From: Roseinatronobacter domitianus
Lineage (GTDB): Bacteria > Pseudomonadota > Alphaproteobacteria > Rhodobacterales > Rhodobacteraceae
Assembly: GCF_023336755.1 (NCBI RefSeq)
Contig: NZ_JALZWP010000003.1
Span: 1 to 64,000 of the forward strand
DNA length: 64,000 bases
Direction: 5' to 3'
Shown: positions 8,674-17,263 of the stretch, piece by piece
Layout: every line of letters starts with the position of its first letter
Position numbering within the stretch: the first letter of the stretch is position 1
Translations under genes and position numbers: made by a program
Notes under the pieces: model-generated
Databases searched by the model: none
What the model was told of the DNA's origin: nothing
Seen by the model: only the letters and a program-made list of their open reading frames with translations

Positions 8674-9738
8674 TCAGGGCGCGCGCAATCTCTCAGCCAT
8701 CCAATCCGCCATAAGCGGGCGCACCTTATATGGAATATTGTCACAGACGTGGTTTCCATCCGCAAAAACTGTCAGCTCTGCATCAGACCCCAACTCATCG
8801 ATCATGCGCTGCGATTCCGCGACCGGGCAGACATTATCCTGTCCGCTATGCACGATCAGGACAGGACAGCGCACATTGGCAAGCACCCCCGCAAGCGTAT
8901 ACTCGCGCGCCAGTTCTGCGCCTTCGGCCAATGTGCGCACCCCGAACGCATAGCAAATGGAATCGGTGGTCCCTTTCGGCATCCGCGACCAGATCGCACC
9001 CATGTCGTAAAACCCCCCGATGCTGATACAAGCGCGCAACCTTGGGTCAGTCGCCCCTCGAAGGGCGCAATACGCTCCAAAGCTACGCCCCCATAAACCT
9101 ATACGGGCCGGATCAATCTCTGCGCGCGCGCAAAGCATATTTATGACTGCGCCAATCGGCGCTTCATAATCTGGACGCAGCTTCATGTTGGCCCATGTCA
9201 GCCCCTGCCCAGGCCCGTCATAGCTGAAGGTTGCCACACCACGGGCCAGAAACTCGTTCTCCAGGCTGTGAAACTCTTCCTTCGTCGAATCCGCTCCGGG
9301 GTTTAGCAAAACGCAAGGCGCAGGGCCTGATGAATTCAGTGGCAGCCGCAGGTTGCCCACGAATTCAATCCCCTCGAATGGCACGCTTAGTTGTGCGGCA
9401 GGGGGCTGAAGAAATGGCGCGGCGCGCAGGTAAGCTGCAACTTGCTGGCGCTGCATGCGCTGCTTTTCCGCCGGATCATCGACATAAACGAACTGCCCGA
9501 AATGGTGGTAGAGCGCGGCCTTCTGAAAAGCTGCCCCCGCCGAGACAGTCCGACCTTCCGCCAAGGCCGCCTCGCCCAACTCCTCACGCATAAGGGCGAG
9601 CGACTGCCACGCGGCAGGCCAATCCTCTATCCGCGAAATATCGCGCATCAGCGACTGGATATCGTTGTAATCCACCCCAGCCGCATACAATCGAGGCAGC
9701 CGGTCGCGCAGGGTTTCCGCCAGAAGATCGTCGGCCAT
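8674..9738 (-). CDS. Alpha/beta hydrolase resembling 2,6-dihydroxypseudooxynicotine hydrolase
   Basis: The 354-residue protein has an N-terminal helical region (about 1-115) and then an alpha/beta hydrolase domain: NPGADSTKEEF (oxyanion side), nucleophile elbow GRSFGA with Ser219, acid Asp301 (HSGQDNVCP) and His330 (ADGNHVCDN). Size and triad spacing match the C-C bond hydrolase of nicotine breakdown, DHPON hydrolase (triad 217/300/329 from my recollection); its extra catalytic Glu is not obvious here. FrsA-like esterases share the fold, so the reaction is inferred. ATG at 9738 follows AAGGAGGG. The gene is divergent from the aldolase operon and shares its regulatory region. Confidence 0.8.
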   Translation of the reverse strand: MADDLLAETLRDRLPRLYAAGVDYNDIQSLMRDISRIEDWPAAWQSLALMREELGEAALAEGRTVSAGAAFQKAALYHHFGQFVYVDDPAEKQRMQRQQVAAYLRAAPFLQPPAAQLSVPFEGIEFVGNLRLPLNSSGPAPCVLLNPGADSTKEEFHSLENEFLARGVATFSYDGPGQGLTWANMKLRPDYEAPIGAVINMLCARAEIDPARIGLWGRSFGAYCALRGATDPRLRACISIGGFYDMGAIWSRMPKGTTDSICYAFGVRTLAEGAELAREYTLAGVLANVRCPVLIVHSGQDNVCPVAESQRMIDELGSDAELTVFADGNHVCDNIPYKVRPLMADWMAERLRAP

Positions 9739-9787
9739 AAGCTACCCTCCTTTTAGTTTCACGCCACTTCGCCACCAGCGCGGCTTA

Positions 9788-9841
9788 GTCGATGATAAAT
9801 TATAAGCTAGCTTGACATAATAATCATCGATAGTCTAGCAT
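9788..9841. promoter_or_regulatory. Divergent promoter region with two operator-like half boxes
   Basis: On the plus strand TTGACA (9812-9817) is followed after 18 bases by TAGCAT (9836-9841), and the spacer holds AATCATCGATAGT. On the minus strand a perfect TATAAT lies at 9804-9799, with a second TCGATGATAAAT copy at 9789-9800 in the opposite orientation. The two TCGATGAT words form an inverted pair about 35 bases apart. Both divergent genes (hydrolase at 9738, aldolase at 9880) could be controlled from here. Confidence 0.65.
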
Positions 9842-9879
9842 ATCGTCGTATAAACGCAAAGCAAACAGGGGCTGAACGG

Positions 9880-11295
9880 ATGCTGGGACACGACATTCGC
9901 GCGGATCTTGCGATGGCTTGCCATGTTCTTGCGGCGCATCGAATTATTGACCTTTGGGGGCATCTGAGCATGCGTATTCCCCGAAGCGAACACATCCTCA
10001 TGACCCCGCGTTTTGGCACCACAGCGTGGCCGCGCGGCCTGACTGCGGGTCAGATGCTGGTCGTCGATCTGGATGGCAATATCGTGGACGGTGCGGGCGA
10101 ATTGCCTATTCAGGCCAAGACCGATCTGGCGCTTTACCGTCGCGATCCCGGCGCAGGCGCCTGCATCAGCTTTTCACCACGCTATGCGATGGCTGCTGCG
10201 ATAGCGGGCTTCGAACTGAAGCCGATGACGCATATGGAAGCCTTCATTTCTTATGACACCCATGTCTGGAACTGCGCCGAACTGGCCGTTACGTCCGCAG
10301 CCGCAGAAGATCTGGCTGCGCTATTGGCGAGGTCCATTGCCGTCCAGCAGCCCGGAATTGCCGCTTGGGTAAAGGGCGAGTCGCTGCTCGAAACACTGCT
10401 GGCCGCTTATCATCTGGAATATTTAGGCCAACAGAACAGCATTATTGCAAACATGGACGTGACCACGCTTTGCAAGCGCGAAGATTCCGAAAAGATGTGG
10501 CGCCAGTTTGCAGGCTGGGACCATTATGTCGATTTCTTTCACTCGCTGGACCCAGGCCCCCTGCCCCACCCCGCGCAGTCGCTTAAAGAGACGCAGGACC
10601 AGGATGAACGGCAGCACATTCTGCAATCTGCAAGCATTGCCTGCAAAGCGCTTTGGGAGCGCGACACGCTGGTCGCCTTTCTGGAACACGTTAGCCACAG
10701 GCTGCCAGAAGATGACCGCATGATTATCAGCGCCGCGAAGAACTTTTCAATGGTTGCGCCCGAAGACATGTGCGTGACGGACCTTCGCGGCAATTGGATC
10801 AATGGCCCCAAGCCGCCGGGCTACAAGTTCATCCACGCGCAGATATTGGCAGAACGACCAGATGTGCAGGCTATTGTGCATACCCACGACCTGTATGGCC
10901 GCAGTTACGCATTGTCGCGCCACGAACTGGTTCCGATGACCCGTCTGGGGCTTGATGTGGCGCTGCGGCCTCTGCCGGTCTACCCGCGTTGCGATCTGGT
11001 TGTAGATGTTGATGTGCGCCGCGATGTGATCGACCTGCTGGGCGATGGGCCCATGGTTCACGAAGCCTGCCACGGAACCGATTTTGTTGCCGATACGCTG
11101 GAGCAGGCACTGGTCGACGCAATCCAACGCGAGCAGTTTTTGGAAATGGACCATCTGGCGCGGCGCTTCGGCGGCGTTAATCCCATGCCGACAGCGCGAG
11201 AACACATTCAGCAGAATGAGTTTTCAGCCAAGGATTGGTGGTGGTTCTACACCGCCGAAATCAACGCGCCACGCCGCAGCGCGGCGGGGCTGTGA
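9880..11295 (+). CDS. Tandem class II aldolase/adducin-domain protein
   Basis: The 471-residue protein is built of two class II aldolase/adducin domains (about 5-185 and 255-450); usual members have one domain of 210-260 residues. The C-terminal domain keeps a metal site (His334-Thr-His336 in AIVHTHDLYG, and His398). In the N-terminal domain the corresponding positions read Ser97-Phe98-Ser99 and lack the late His, so that copy should not bind metal. The usual glutamate before the LYRARPDV-type segment is also replaced in the C-terminal domain (PPGYKFIHAQIL), which points to a decarboxylase or lyase other than a sugar aldolase. ATG follows AGGGG. It is first in the rightward operon. Confidence 0.85.
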   Translation: MLGHDIRADLAMACHVLAAHRIIDLWGHLSMRIPRSEHILMTPRFGTTAWPRGLTAGQMLVVDLDGNIVDGAGELPIQAKTDLALYRRDPGAGACISFSPRYAMAAAIAGFELKPMTHMEAFISYDTHVWNCAELAVTSAAAEDLAALLARSIAVQQPGIAAWVKGESLLETLLAAYHLEYLGQQNSIIANMDVTTLCKREDSEKMWRQFAGWDHYVDFFHSLDPGPLPHPAQSLKETQDQDERQHILQSASIACKALWERDTLVAFLEHVSHRLPEDDRMIISAAKNFSMVAPEDMCVTDLRGNWINGPKPPGYKFIHAQILAERPDVQAIVHTHDLYGRSYALSRHELVPMTRLGLDVALRPLPVYPRCDLVVDVDVRRDVIDLLGDGPMVHEACHGTDFVADTLEQALVDAIQREQFLEMDHLARRFGGVNPMPTAREHIQQNEFSAKDWWWFYTAEINAPRRSAAGL

Positions 11296-11327
11296 TCGAA
11301 CGTCCATCACCGATAGGGGAACCCAAT

Positions 11328-11543
11328 ATGGCGATGAGCCTTGAATACATGAAAGCGCAGCTGACACAGGATATGGGCAGATGTCCAATCCCAGATGGCT
11401 CTTTGCTGACCTATGCGGCAACTCTGGCTGATCTTTCGGACCAAATCAACATGGCGGCCAAGGCGCTACAGCCCGAAGACGAAGCCGCCGGATTCTCGGG
11501 TTTCCTTGACAGCTTTGCGCAGACATCAAACCATGCATTCTGA
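11328..11543 (+). CDS. AtzG/GatC-like small subunit (DUF4089-type)
   Basis: A 71-residue protein (MAMSLEYMKAQLTQDMG...) with AGGGGA before the ATG. It is mostly helical and contains DLSDQINMAAKALQPEDEAAGF near the middle. Its size, helical pattern and position immediately before a GatA-type amidase match AtzG, the small partner of AtzE in cyanuric acid degradation, a relative of GatC. Its stop codon overlaps the amidase start by 11 bases, so equal synthesis is likely. The assignment rests on context and size more than on strict motifs. Confidence 0.65.
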   Translation: MAMSLEYMKAQLTQDMGRCPIPDGSLLTYAATLADLSDQINMAAKALQPEDEAAGFSGFLDSFAQTSNHAF

Positions 11544-12936
11544 CTTGACCCTGACTGAAGCCAGCGACGCGCTGGCCCGTGGCGACATCACCTCCGAGGC
11601 GCTGACGGCCACTGCGCTTGACCGGCTGGAGCAAACCGGCAAACCGCTAAATGCCGTTATTGCGCTGAACCGCGAAAACGCACTGGAGCAGGCGCGCGAC
11701 TGCGACAAGGCTCGCGCACGGGGCGACCGGTGTGGCGTGTTGCACGGCATACCCCTTGCTCACAAAGATCTGTTCTACCGCGCTGGCCGCGTGTCCACAT
11801 ATGGATCAGCTATACGCGAGGGTTTTGTGCCCAGCGTTACGGCAACTGCGCTGACACGGCTGGACAATGCCGGAGCGCTGGACATCGCCACTTTGGCGTT
11901 GTCGGAATTCGCGTTCAGCCCCACAGGGTTTAACCGGAGGTTCGGCTCTGGCCGCAACCCATGGAACAGCAAACACATCGCAGGTGGGTCTTCCAGCGGA
12001 TCGGCCATTGCAACCGCCGGGCGTATGGTATTCGGGGCGCTGGGAACAGACACCGGCGGTTCGATCCGCCATCCTGCTGCGGCCTGTGGCGTGGTCGGTC
12101 TTAAACCAACATTGGGCCGGGTGAGTCGCTTCGGTGTTGGTCCGCTGTCGGCAAGTCTGGATTGTGTTGGCCCGATTGCCCGCACAGCGCGCGACTGCGC
12201 CCGCCTCTTATCGGTCATTGCCGGGCAAGATGCAGCGGACCCAAGTGCATCATTGGCCGACGTTCCCGATTATGAGGCCACGCTCGACGGCAACCTGACG
12301 GGCCTGCGCATTGCCGTGCCAAGAGCTTTTCACGACGCACCGCTAATCGCGGAAGTTGCCCAGAAGCTAGAGGCCAGCATCGAGGTGCTGCGCGCACGCG
12401 GAGCACAGATTATTGACTGCCCGGCCCCTGATCTGGGGCCTGCAAATGCACTGGGTCAGGCGGTGATGGCTGTCGAAGCAGCCGCGGTCCATCGACCATG
12501 GCTTGCCGAACGGCGGGATGATTACGCAGAGGTTGTTCGCAGCCGTATAGAACCGGGGCTATTCCTTTCGGCAACGCAATACATGAACGCATTGCGCGCC
12601 CGTCGGCAGGTTTTGCAAGACTATATGAATGTCGTTTTCGCACAAGCCGATCTCGTGCACCTTCCGATGTTCGCATCTGCCGTTCCAACAATTGCCCAGA
12701 CGACGGAAGGCCCGCCAGAGATCATTGCAGCCTCACTGTCAGCATTGACCGCTTTCACGCGCAGCCTGAACTTTCTTGGTCTACCTGCAATCTCGGTGCC
12801 AGCAGGATTTACGGAAAATGGCCTGCCCGCCGCGTTTCAGCTTGCCGGGCGTCCCTTTGCAGAAGCGACCTTGTTGCATGCCGCCGACGCTTACCAGATG
12901 GACACGGACTGGCACCGAAAATTGCCGCCGGTTTAA
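11533..12936 (+). CDS. Amidase-signature family hydrolase (AtzE/GatA-like)
   Basis: The 467-residue protein from ATG 11533 has the full amidase signature triad: Lys78 (GIPLAHKDLF), cis-Ser153 (AGGSSSGSA) and nucleophile Ser177 (GTDTGGSIRHPAA); Ser153 to Ser177 is the usual 24 residues. It cleaves a C-N amide bond and releases ammonia or an amine. The start was chosen by homologous N-terminus (DLTLTEASDAL) and by overlap with the small AtzG-like gene. The AtzE-type complex acts on small ureide/amide acids, consistent with nitrogen removal from a ring-opened intermediate. The exact substrate is unknown. Confidence 0.88.
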   Translation: MHSDLTLTEASDALARGDITSEALTATALDRLEQTGKPLNAVIALNRENALEQARDCDKARARGDRCGVLHGIPLAHKDLFYRAGRVSTYGSAIREGFVPSVTATALTRLDNAGALDIATLALSEFAFSPTGFNRRFGSGRNPWNSKHIAGGSSSGSAIATAGRMVFGALGTDTGGSIRHPAAACGVVGLKPTLGRVSRFGVGPLSASLDCVGPIARTARDCARLLSVIAGQDAADPSASLADVPDYEATLDGNLTGLRIAVPRAFHDAPLIAEVAQKLEASIEVLRARGAQIIDCPAPDLGPANALGQAVMAVEAAAVHRPWLAERRDDYAEVVRSRIEPGLFLSATQYMNALRARRQVLQDYMNVVFAQADLVHLPMFASAVPTIAQTTEGPPEIIAASLSALTAFTRSLNFLGLPAISVPAGFTENGLPAAFQLAGRPFAEATLLHAADAYQMDTDWHRKLPPV

Positions 12937-13002
12937 GCGCGCAGGCCGCAAGAACGGCCGAACCCTGCACACTAAAAAACTGAACTAAAAAGGAAGAACA
13001 CT

Positions 13003-13854
13003 ATGAAACTCTTGCGCTGGGGGCCAAAAGGTCAAGAAAAGCCGGCAATACTGGATAAGCAGGGGACGGCACGCGACCTTTCCGGACTGGTTCCCGATAT
13101 TGCCGGACCAGTCTTGAGCGATACTGGCCTTGCAATGCTGCGCGGACTTGACACTGCAAACCTGCCACAAGTTCCTCAGGATGCCCGGCTGGGGCCTTGC
13201 GTTGGCCAGACCGGCAAGGTGATCTGCATCGGGTTGAATTATTCAGACCACGCCGCAGAAACGGGTGCTCAGGTGCCGCCGGAACCGATTACCTTCATGA
13301 AGGCAACATCGGCACTGTGCGGGCCAAACGATCCGATCATCATACCGCGCGGGTCTGAGAAAACAGACTGGGAGGTGGAGCTTGCGATCATTATCGGCAC
13401 CACGGCGCGCTACGTCAGCGAAGACAACGCTTTAACGCATGTTGCGGGCTATGCGGTGGCAAATGATGTCAGCGAACGCGCATGGCAGATGGAACATTCA
13501 GGCCAGTGGACCAAAGGAAAAAGCTCTGACAACTTCGGACAGGTCGGGCCATGGCTGGTAACGCGCGACGAAGTTTCCGACCCGCAGGCTTTAGGCCTAT
13601 GGCTCAGCGTGAACGGGAGCAAGAAACAAGACGGCTCTACCAAGACAATGGTGTATGGCGCAGCATTTCTTGTGAGCTATCTCAGCCGCTTCTTTACGCT
13701 GCATCCAGGCGACATTGTTATGACCGGCACTCCTCCGGGCGTGGGCTTGGGGATGAAGCCGCCGCAATTTCTTAAACCCGGCGATGTCGTTGAATTGGGG
13801 ATCGATGGGCTGGGGCAACAGCGTCAGGACGTTGTCGTAGACCCGCGGGGCTGA
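13003..13854 (+). CDS. Fumarylacetoacetate hydrolase (FAH) family protein, copy 1
   Basis: The 283-residue protein has the FAH core: CIGLNYSDHAAETG (about residue 73), the metal ligands in DWEVELAIIIG and the downstream Asp in VANDVSERAWQ, then KSSDNFGQVGPWLVT and a C-terminal MTGTPPGVGLGMKPPQFLKPGD. AAAAGGAAG precedes the ATG. Family members hydrolyse beta-dicarbonyl C-C bonds, decarboxylate oxaloacetate-like acids or act as ureidoglycolate lyase. It sits 66 bases after the amidase. A second, diverged copy lies at 20.7-21.5 kb, so two different steps are likely. Confidence 0.92.
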   Translation: MKLLRWGPKGQEKPAILDKQGTARDLSGLVPDIAGPVLSDTGLAMLRGLDTANLPQVPQDARLGPCVGQTGKVICIGLNYSDHAAETGAQVPPEPITFMKATSALCGPNDPIIIPRGSEKTDWEVELAIIIGTTARYVSEDNALTHVAGYAVANDVSERAWQMEHSGQWTKGKSSDNFGQVGPWLVTRDEVSDPQALGLWLSVNGSKKQDGSTKTMVYGAAFLVSYLSRFFTLHPGDIVMTGTPPGVGLGMKPPQFLKPGDVVELGIDGLGQQRQDVVVDPRG

Positions 13855-13863
13855 CCGATAGTT

Positions 13864-14913
13864 ATGACCCTACTCAAGACCAGAGGCTCCATGCCGCAAA
13901 AATTGCCCGGTGCAGATGTTTCACACAAACCCCGCATCGCGGTTTTTGCGCTTGGTGGCACGATCGCAATGACACGCGGAGAAACCGGAGCAATCGCACC
14001 GTCCCTGTCGGGCGCGGCTCTTGTGGCGGCTGTGCCCGGCCTGACCGATGTGGCCGACATCGCGGTTCATTCGCCCCTGCAAAAGCCCGGAGCGTCGCTG
14101 ACGATTTCCGATATCTTGGCGGTTGCATCCGAAGTGCGGAGCGCGCTTGCAAATGGCGCAAACGGCGCAGTCGTGGTTCAGGGCACAGATACAATAGAAG
14201 AAACTGCCTTCTTGTTGGATTGCGTGCTGGAAACCTCGGCGCCGGTCGTGGTCACAGGCGCCATGCGTGGGCCAGAAGCCGCAGGGGCCGATGGCCCGGC
14301 AAACCTGCTGGCTTCGGCAATCGTTGCGGCCAGTGGCGCGCGCAATACAGGTGTGCTTGTTGTGCTGGGCGATACAGCCCATGCCGCACGCCACGTTCGC
14401 AAAGGGCATACCGCGCGCCCGGATGCGTTCACCTCAGCACCGTTCGGGCCTTTGGGATATGTGTTCGAGGGGCAGTTTCGGCAATACTTGCATAGATCAG
14501 TTGGCCAAACCCTTTATCTGGATACAGATACGCCGATCCCACCGGTTGCGCTGCTACAGATTGGCCTGGGCGACGATGGTCGCATGCTGCGTCATTTACC
14601 CGAAATGGGGTTTGAGGGCGCCGTGATCGCGGCCATGGGTGCAGGGCATGTGCCGCAGCCGATTGTCGAAGAGCTTGGCATCTTGGCAGACACAATCCCT
14701 GTTGTCCTGTCCAGCCGCGTCGCCACTGGACCGGTTTTTGAAAACACCTACGGATTTCCCGGATCAGAGATTGATCTGCTGAAACGCAACCTTGTGCCGG
14801 GCGGTTCCTTGGGGCCTCTGAAGGCTCGGCTATTGCTACAGCTTGGGCTTGCCGCCGGGCATAACCAAAACACTGACATACAGAAACTTTTCGTCTCTTG
14901 GGGCAACGCCTGA
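13864..14913 (+). CDS. Asparaginase-family amidohydrolase
   Basis: The 349-residue protein has the two asparaginase threonine motifs: VFALGGTIAMT (about residue 31) and VVVQGTDTIEETAFLLD (about residue 99), plus VVVTGAMRGPEAAGADGPANL. The C-terminal domain carries GAVIAAMGAGHVP and SSRVATGPVFENTYG. No signal peptide is seen, so it is cytoplasmic. ATG 13864 is nine bases after the FAH stop; ATG 13891, preceded by CAGAGG, is a plausible alternative. Beside an amidase in a catabolic operon it probably removes nitrogen from an asparagine-like or other amide intermediate. Confidence 0.88.
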   Translation: MTLLKTRGSMPQKLPGADVSHKPRIAVFALGGTIAMTRGETGAIAPSLSGAALVAAVPGLTDVADIAVHSPLQKPGASLTISDILAVASEVRSALANGANGAVVVQGTDTIEETAFLLDCVLETSAPVVVTGAMRGPEAAGADGPANLLASAIVAASGARNTGVLVVLGDTAHAARHVRKGHTARPDAFTSAPFGPLGYVFEGQFRQYLHRSVGQTLYLDTDTPIPPVALLQIGLGDDGRMLRHLPEMGFEGAVIAAMGAGHVPQPIVEELGILADTIPVVLSSRVATGPVFENTYGFPGSEIDLLKRNLVPGGSLGPLKARLLLQLGLAAGHNQNTDIQKLFVSWGNA

Positions 14914-14986
14914 GCAGCGGATGGGCGCGCTGACGTGACACGGCCTCTCTTATATTCGTTTCCACCATGAGCTTAGGAAATCCAGT

Positions 14987-15964
14987 ATGAAAAGACGCAA
15001 TCTTGGAGATTTGAGTGTCTCTGCTATCGGGCTGGGCTGCATGAGCATGACCCCCATCTACGGCACTCCAGACGCGCAAGAATCCATCTTCACGATCCAT
15101 CACGCGCTAGACCACGGTATCGACCTGATCGACAGTTCAGACGCCTATGCCTTTGGGAAAAACGAAGACCTGATCGCACGCGCCATCGCCGACAGGCGCG
15201 ACAAGGTGGTTCTGGCAACCAAATTCGGCAACCTGCGCAACCCCGATGGCACCATGGCGGTGAATGGCAGGCCCGAGTATGTTCGCCTTGCCTGCGAGGC
15301 AAGCCTGCGGCGTCTAGGCACCGATGTGATCGACCTGTATTATATCCACAGGATCGACCCTAATGTTCCGATAGAAGATACAATCGGCGCGATGGTGGAC
15401 CTGAAGACGGAAGGCAAGATTCGTCATCTTGGTTTGTCAAAGGCCGCCCCGGACACGTTGCGCCGCGCACATGCGGTGCATCCGATTGCCGCACTCCAGA
15501 CCGAATATTCGCTATGGACCCGAGATGTGGAAACCGAGCTTCTGGCTCTGTGCAAAAGCCTTGGAACCGGGTTTGTGGCCTATTCACCGTTGGGGCGTGG
15601 GTTTCTGACCGGCCTGCTTGATAGCCCCGATGCTTTGGCAGAAAATGACCGGCGGCGCGACCATCCGCGCTTTGCACCGGAAAACATGACCGCGAATGCC
15701 GCGTTGATCGCGACACTGACCACTCTGGCCCGCGAACAGGGCTGTGCACCAGCGCAGCTTGCACTGGCTTGGGTGCTGACAAGAGGTGATTACATTGTCC
15801 CAATTCCCGGCACCAGCAAACGCAAATGGCTGGACCAAAACATCGCCGCGCTGGATATCACTCTGTCAGAGCAGACCTTGGCTGAGCTTGACCAAGTGTT
15901 TTCTTTCGGTGCCGCTGCGGGAACGCGGTATCCCGCAGCACAAATGAAATCGCTGCATCTTTAA
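14987..15964 (+). CDS. Aldo/keto reductase
   Basis: The 325-residue TIM-barrel protein has the catalytic tetrad pattern Asp49/Tyr54 (DSSDAYAFG), Lys (VVLATKFGN) and His (DLYYIHRIDP), and NADPH-binding SKRKW near the C-terminus. AGGA precedes the ATG. It closely resembles the YajO/pyridoxal-4-dehydrogenase-like AKR group and would reduce or oxidise an aldehyde intermediate with NADP(H). A 73-base gap after the asparaginase leaves room for an internal promoter, but orientation fits the operon. Confidence 0.9.
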   Translation: MKRRNLGDLSVSAIGLGCMSMTPIYGTPDAQESIFTIHHALDHGIDLIDSSDAYAFGKNEDLIARAIADRRDKVVLATKFGNLRNPDGTMAVNGRPEYVRLACEASLRRLGTDVIDLYYIHRIDPNVPIEDTIGAMVDLKTEGKIRHLGLSKAAPDTLRRAHAVHPIAALQTEYSLWTRDVETELLALCKSLGTGFVAYSPLGRGFLTGLLDSPDALAENDRRRDHPRFAPENMTANAALIATLTTLAREQGCAPAQLALAWVLTRGDYIVPIPGTSKRKWLDQNIAALDITLSEQTLAELDQVFSFGAAAGTRYPAAQMKSLHL

Positions 15965-16020
15965 TCCGTATGCCCTGACGCCCCGCCGATCACCTACCCG
16001 GAGGCTTCGGTCAAAACCCT

Positions 16021-17244
16021 ATGCCATCATCTGATCATGACACGGACCACACGTCGGAGTTGAAAAAAGCCGTTGCTCTGCGCGCCGTATGTCTCTGCGC
16101 TTTTTTCAGCCTTGGCCATTTGCAGATGATCGCGCTTTCAGTGCCGCTTTGGGGCGGCAGTCTGGGCTTTTCGGCGGCCATTATGGGTGTGGCAATGGCG
16201 TCCCGTTCGTTGTTGCCGCTGGTCTATTCCATTCATATCGGTTCGTTGATGGATGGGTTGGGCGTGCGCCGAGTGCTCAGGGTTGCAGCGCTGCTCGGGG
16301 TGATCCTGCCACTGATGCACCCCGTGCTGCCATACACGGGCGCATTGGTTGTCTTGCAGACAGTTCTGGGATTCACTTCTGCTATGTGTTGGCTGGGTGC
16401 GCAGACTGCCATCGGGCAACTTGCGGGCAACAACCGCCGGCACACGACGCGGTTTTCCTTATCTGCGGCAGCCGGTTTAATGGTCGGGCCCGTGCTGTTT
16501 GGGTTGGTCTGGCAGCATTTGGGGGCAATCGCGGGGTTCACCTTGCTCAGCCTGTGGGGTTCCGGCACCTTGCTGGCGGTTTCATACCTACGCGCCCTGC
16601 CCGGATCTGACACCGCCCAGCCCTCGCCGTCGCGCAGCTTTCGCCGCCTTGTCTTGCCCGATCCGGCGGCCTATGCCGTTGCGATGCGGCTTATGTTCAC
16701 GGCAGCCGGGGCATATTTGGTTATCTTCAGCATGCTGCGCCTGGCCGGAATTACCATACAAGAAAGTTTTTATCCCGTTCTGCTGCAAGATATGGGCTAT
16801 TCAGCGGGTCTAATCGGGGCGCTGGTCGGTCTTGGAAACCTCGCCAGCCTGCCTGCGTCCATGCTGTCAGAGCATTGGTCCCGTCTTTGGGGCGGTGATG
16901 GCCGTGCCTTGGCAATCGCAATTTCACTATCCTTAAGCGCGATGGCGGCGACACCCTTATTGACGTCGTTGCCGCTGCTGTTGCTTGGCGCAATCGTGTT
17001 TGGCTTTGGGGTCGGCGCCAGCATGCCGGGCATCCTGAACCTGATGTCATCCCGACTGCCGCTGCAAGAACAGGGTGTCGCCGCGGGACTGCGGGCAACA
17101 GCCAACCGGCTTGCTGCGTTTGCTCTGCCGTTGGCAATGGGACTGTTGGTCGAAATCTTCGGCATTGCCGCAGGTTTCTGGATGGTCGGCGGCGGGTTGA
17201 TCTGCGCAACCGCTCTGGCAGGCTTTGCCGCGCGCCATATTTGA
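16021..17244 (+). CDS. Major facilitator superfamily transporter
   Basis: The 407-residue protein has twelve predicted membrane helices with the MFS loop GSLMDGLGVRRVLR between helices 2 and 3 (about residues 76-89). The GLRATANRLAAFALPLAMGLL stretch late in the protein is typical of efflux-like MFS carriers. It closes the rightward operon, 57 bases after the aldo/keto reductase. GGAGG lies unusually far (16 bases) before the ATG. It may import a related substrate or export a toxic intermediate. Its 3' end converges with the large molybdenum hydroxylase subunit 20 bases away. Confidence 0.87.
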   Translation: MPSSDHDTDHTSELKKAVALRAVCLCAFFSLGHLQMIALSVPLWGGSLGFSAAIMGVAMASRSLLPLVYSIHIGSLMDGLGVRRVLRVAALLGVILPLMHPVLPYTGALVVLQTVLGFTSAMCWLGAQTAIGQLAGNNRRHTTRFSLSAAAGLMVGPVLFGLVWQHLGAIAGFTLLSLWGSGTLLAVSYLRALPGSDTAQPSPSRSFRRLVLPDPAAYAVAMRLMFTAAGAYLVIFSMLRLAGITIQESFYPVLLQDMGYSAGLIGALVGLGNLASLPASMLSEHWSRLWGGDGRALAIAISLSLSAMAATPLLTSLPLLLLGAIVFGFGVGASMPGILNLMSSRLPLQEQGVAAGLRATANRLAAFALPLAMGLLVEIFGIAAGFWMVGGGLICATALAGFAARHI

Positions 17245-17263
17245 CGCGCGCGGCCCACCCTGC

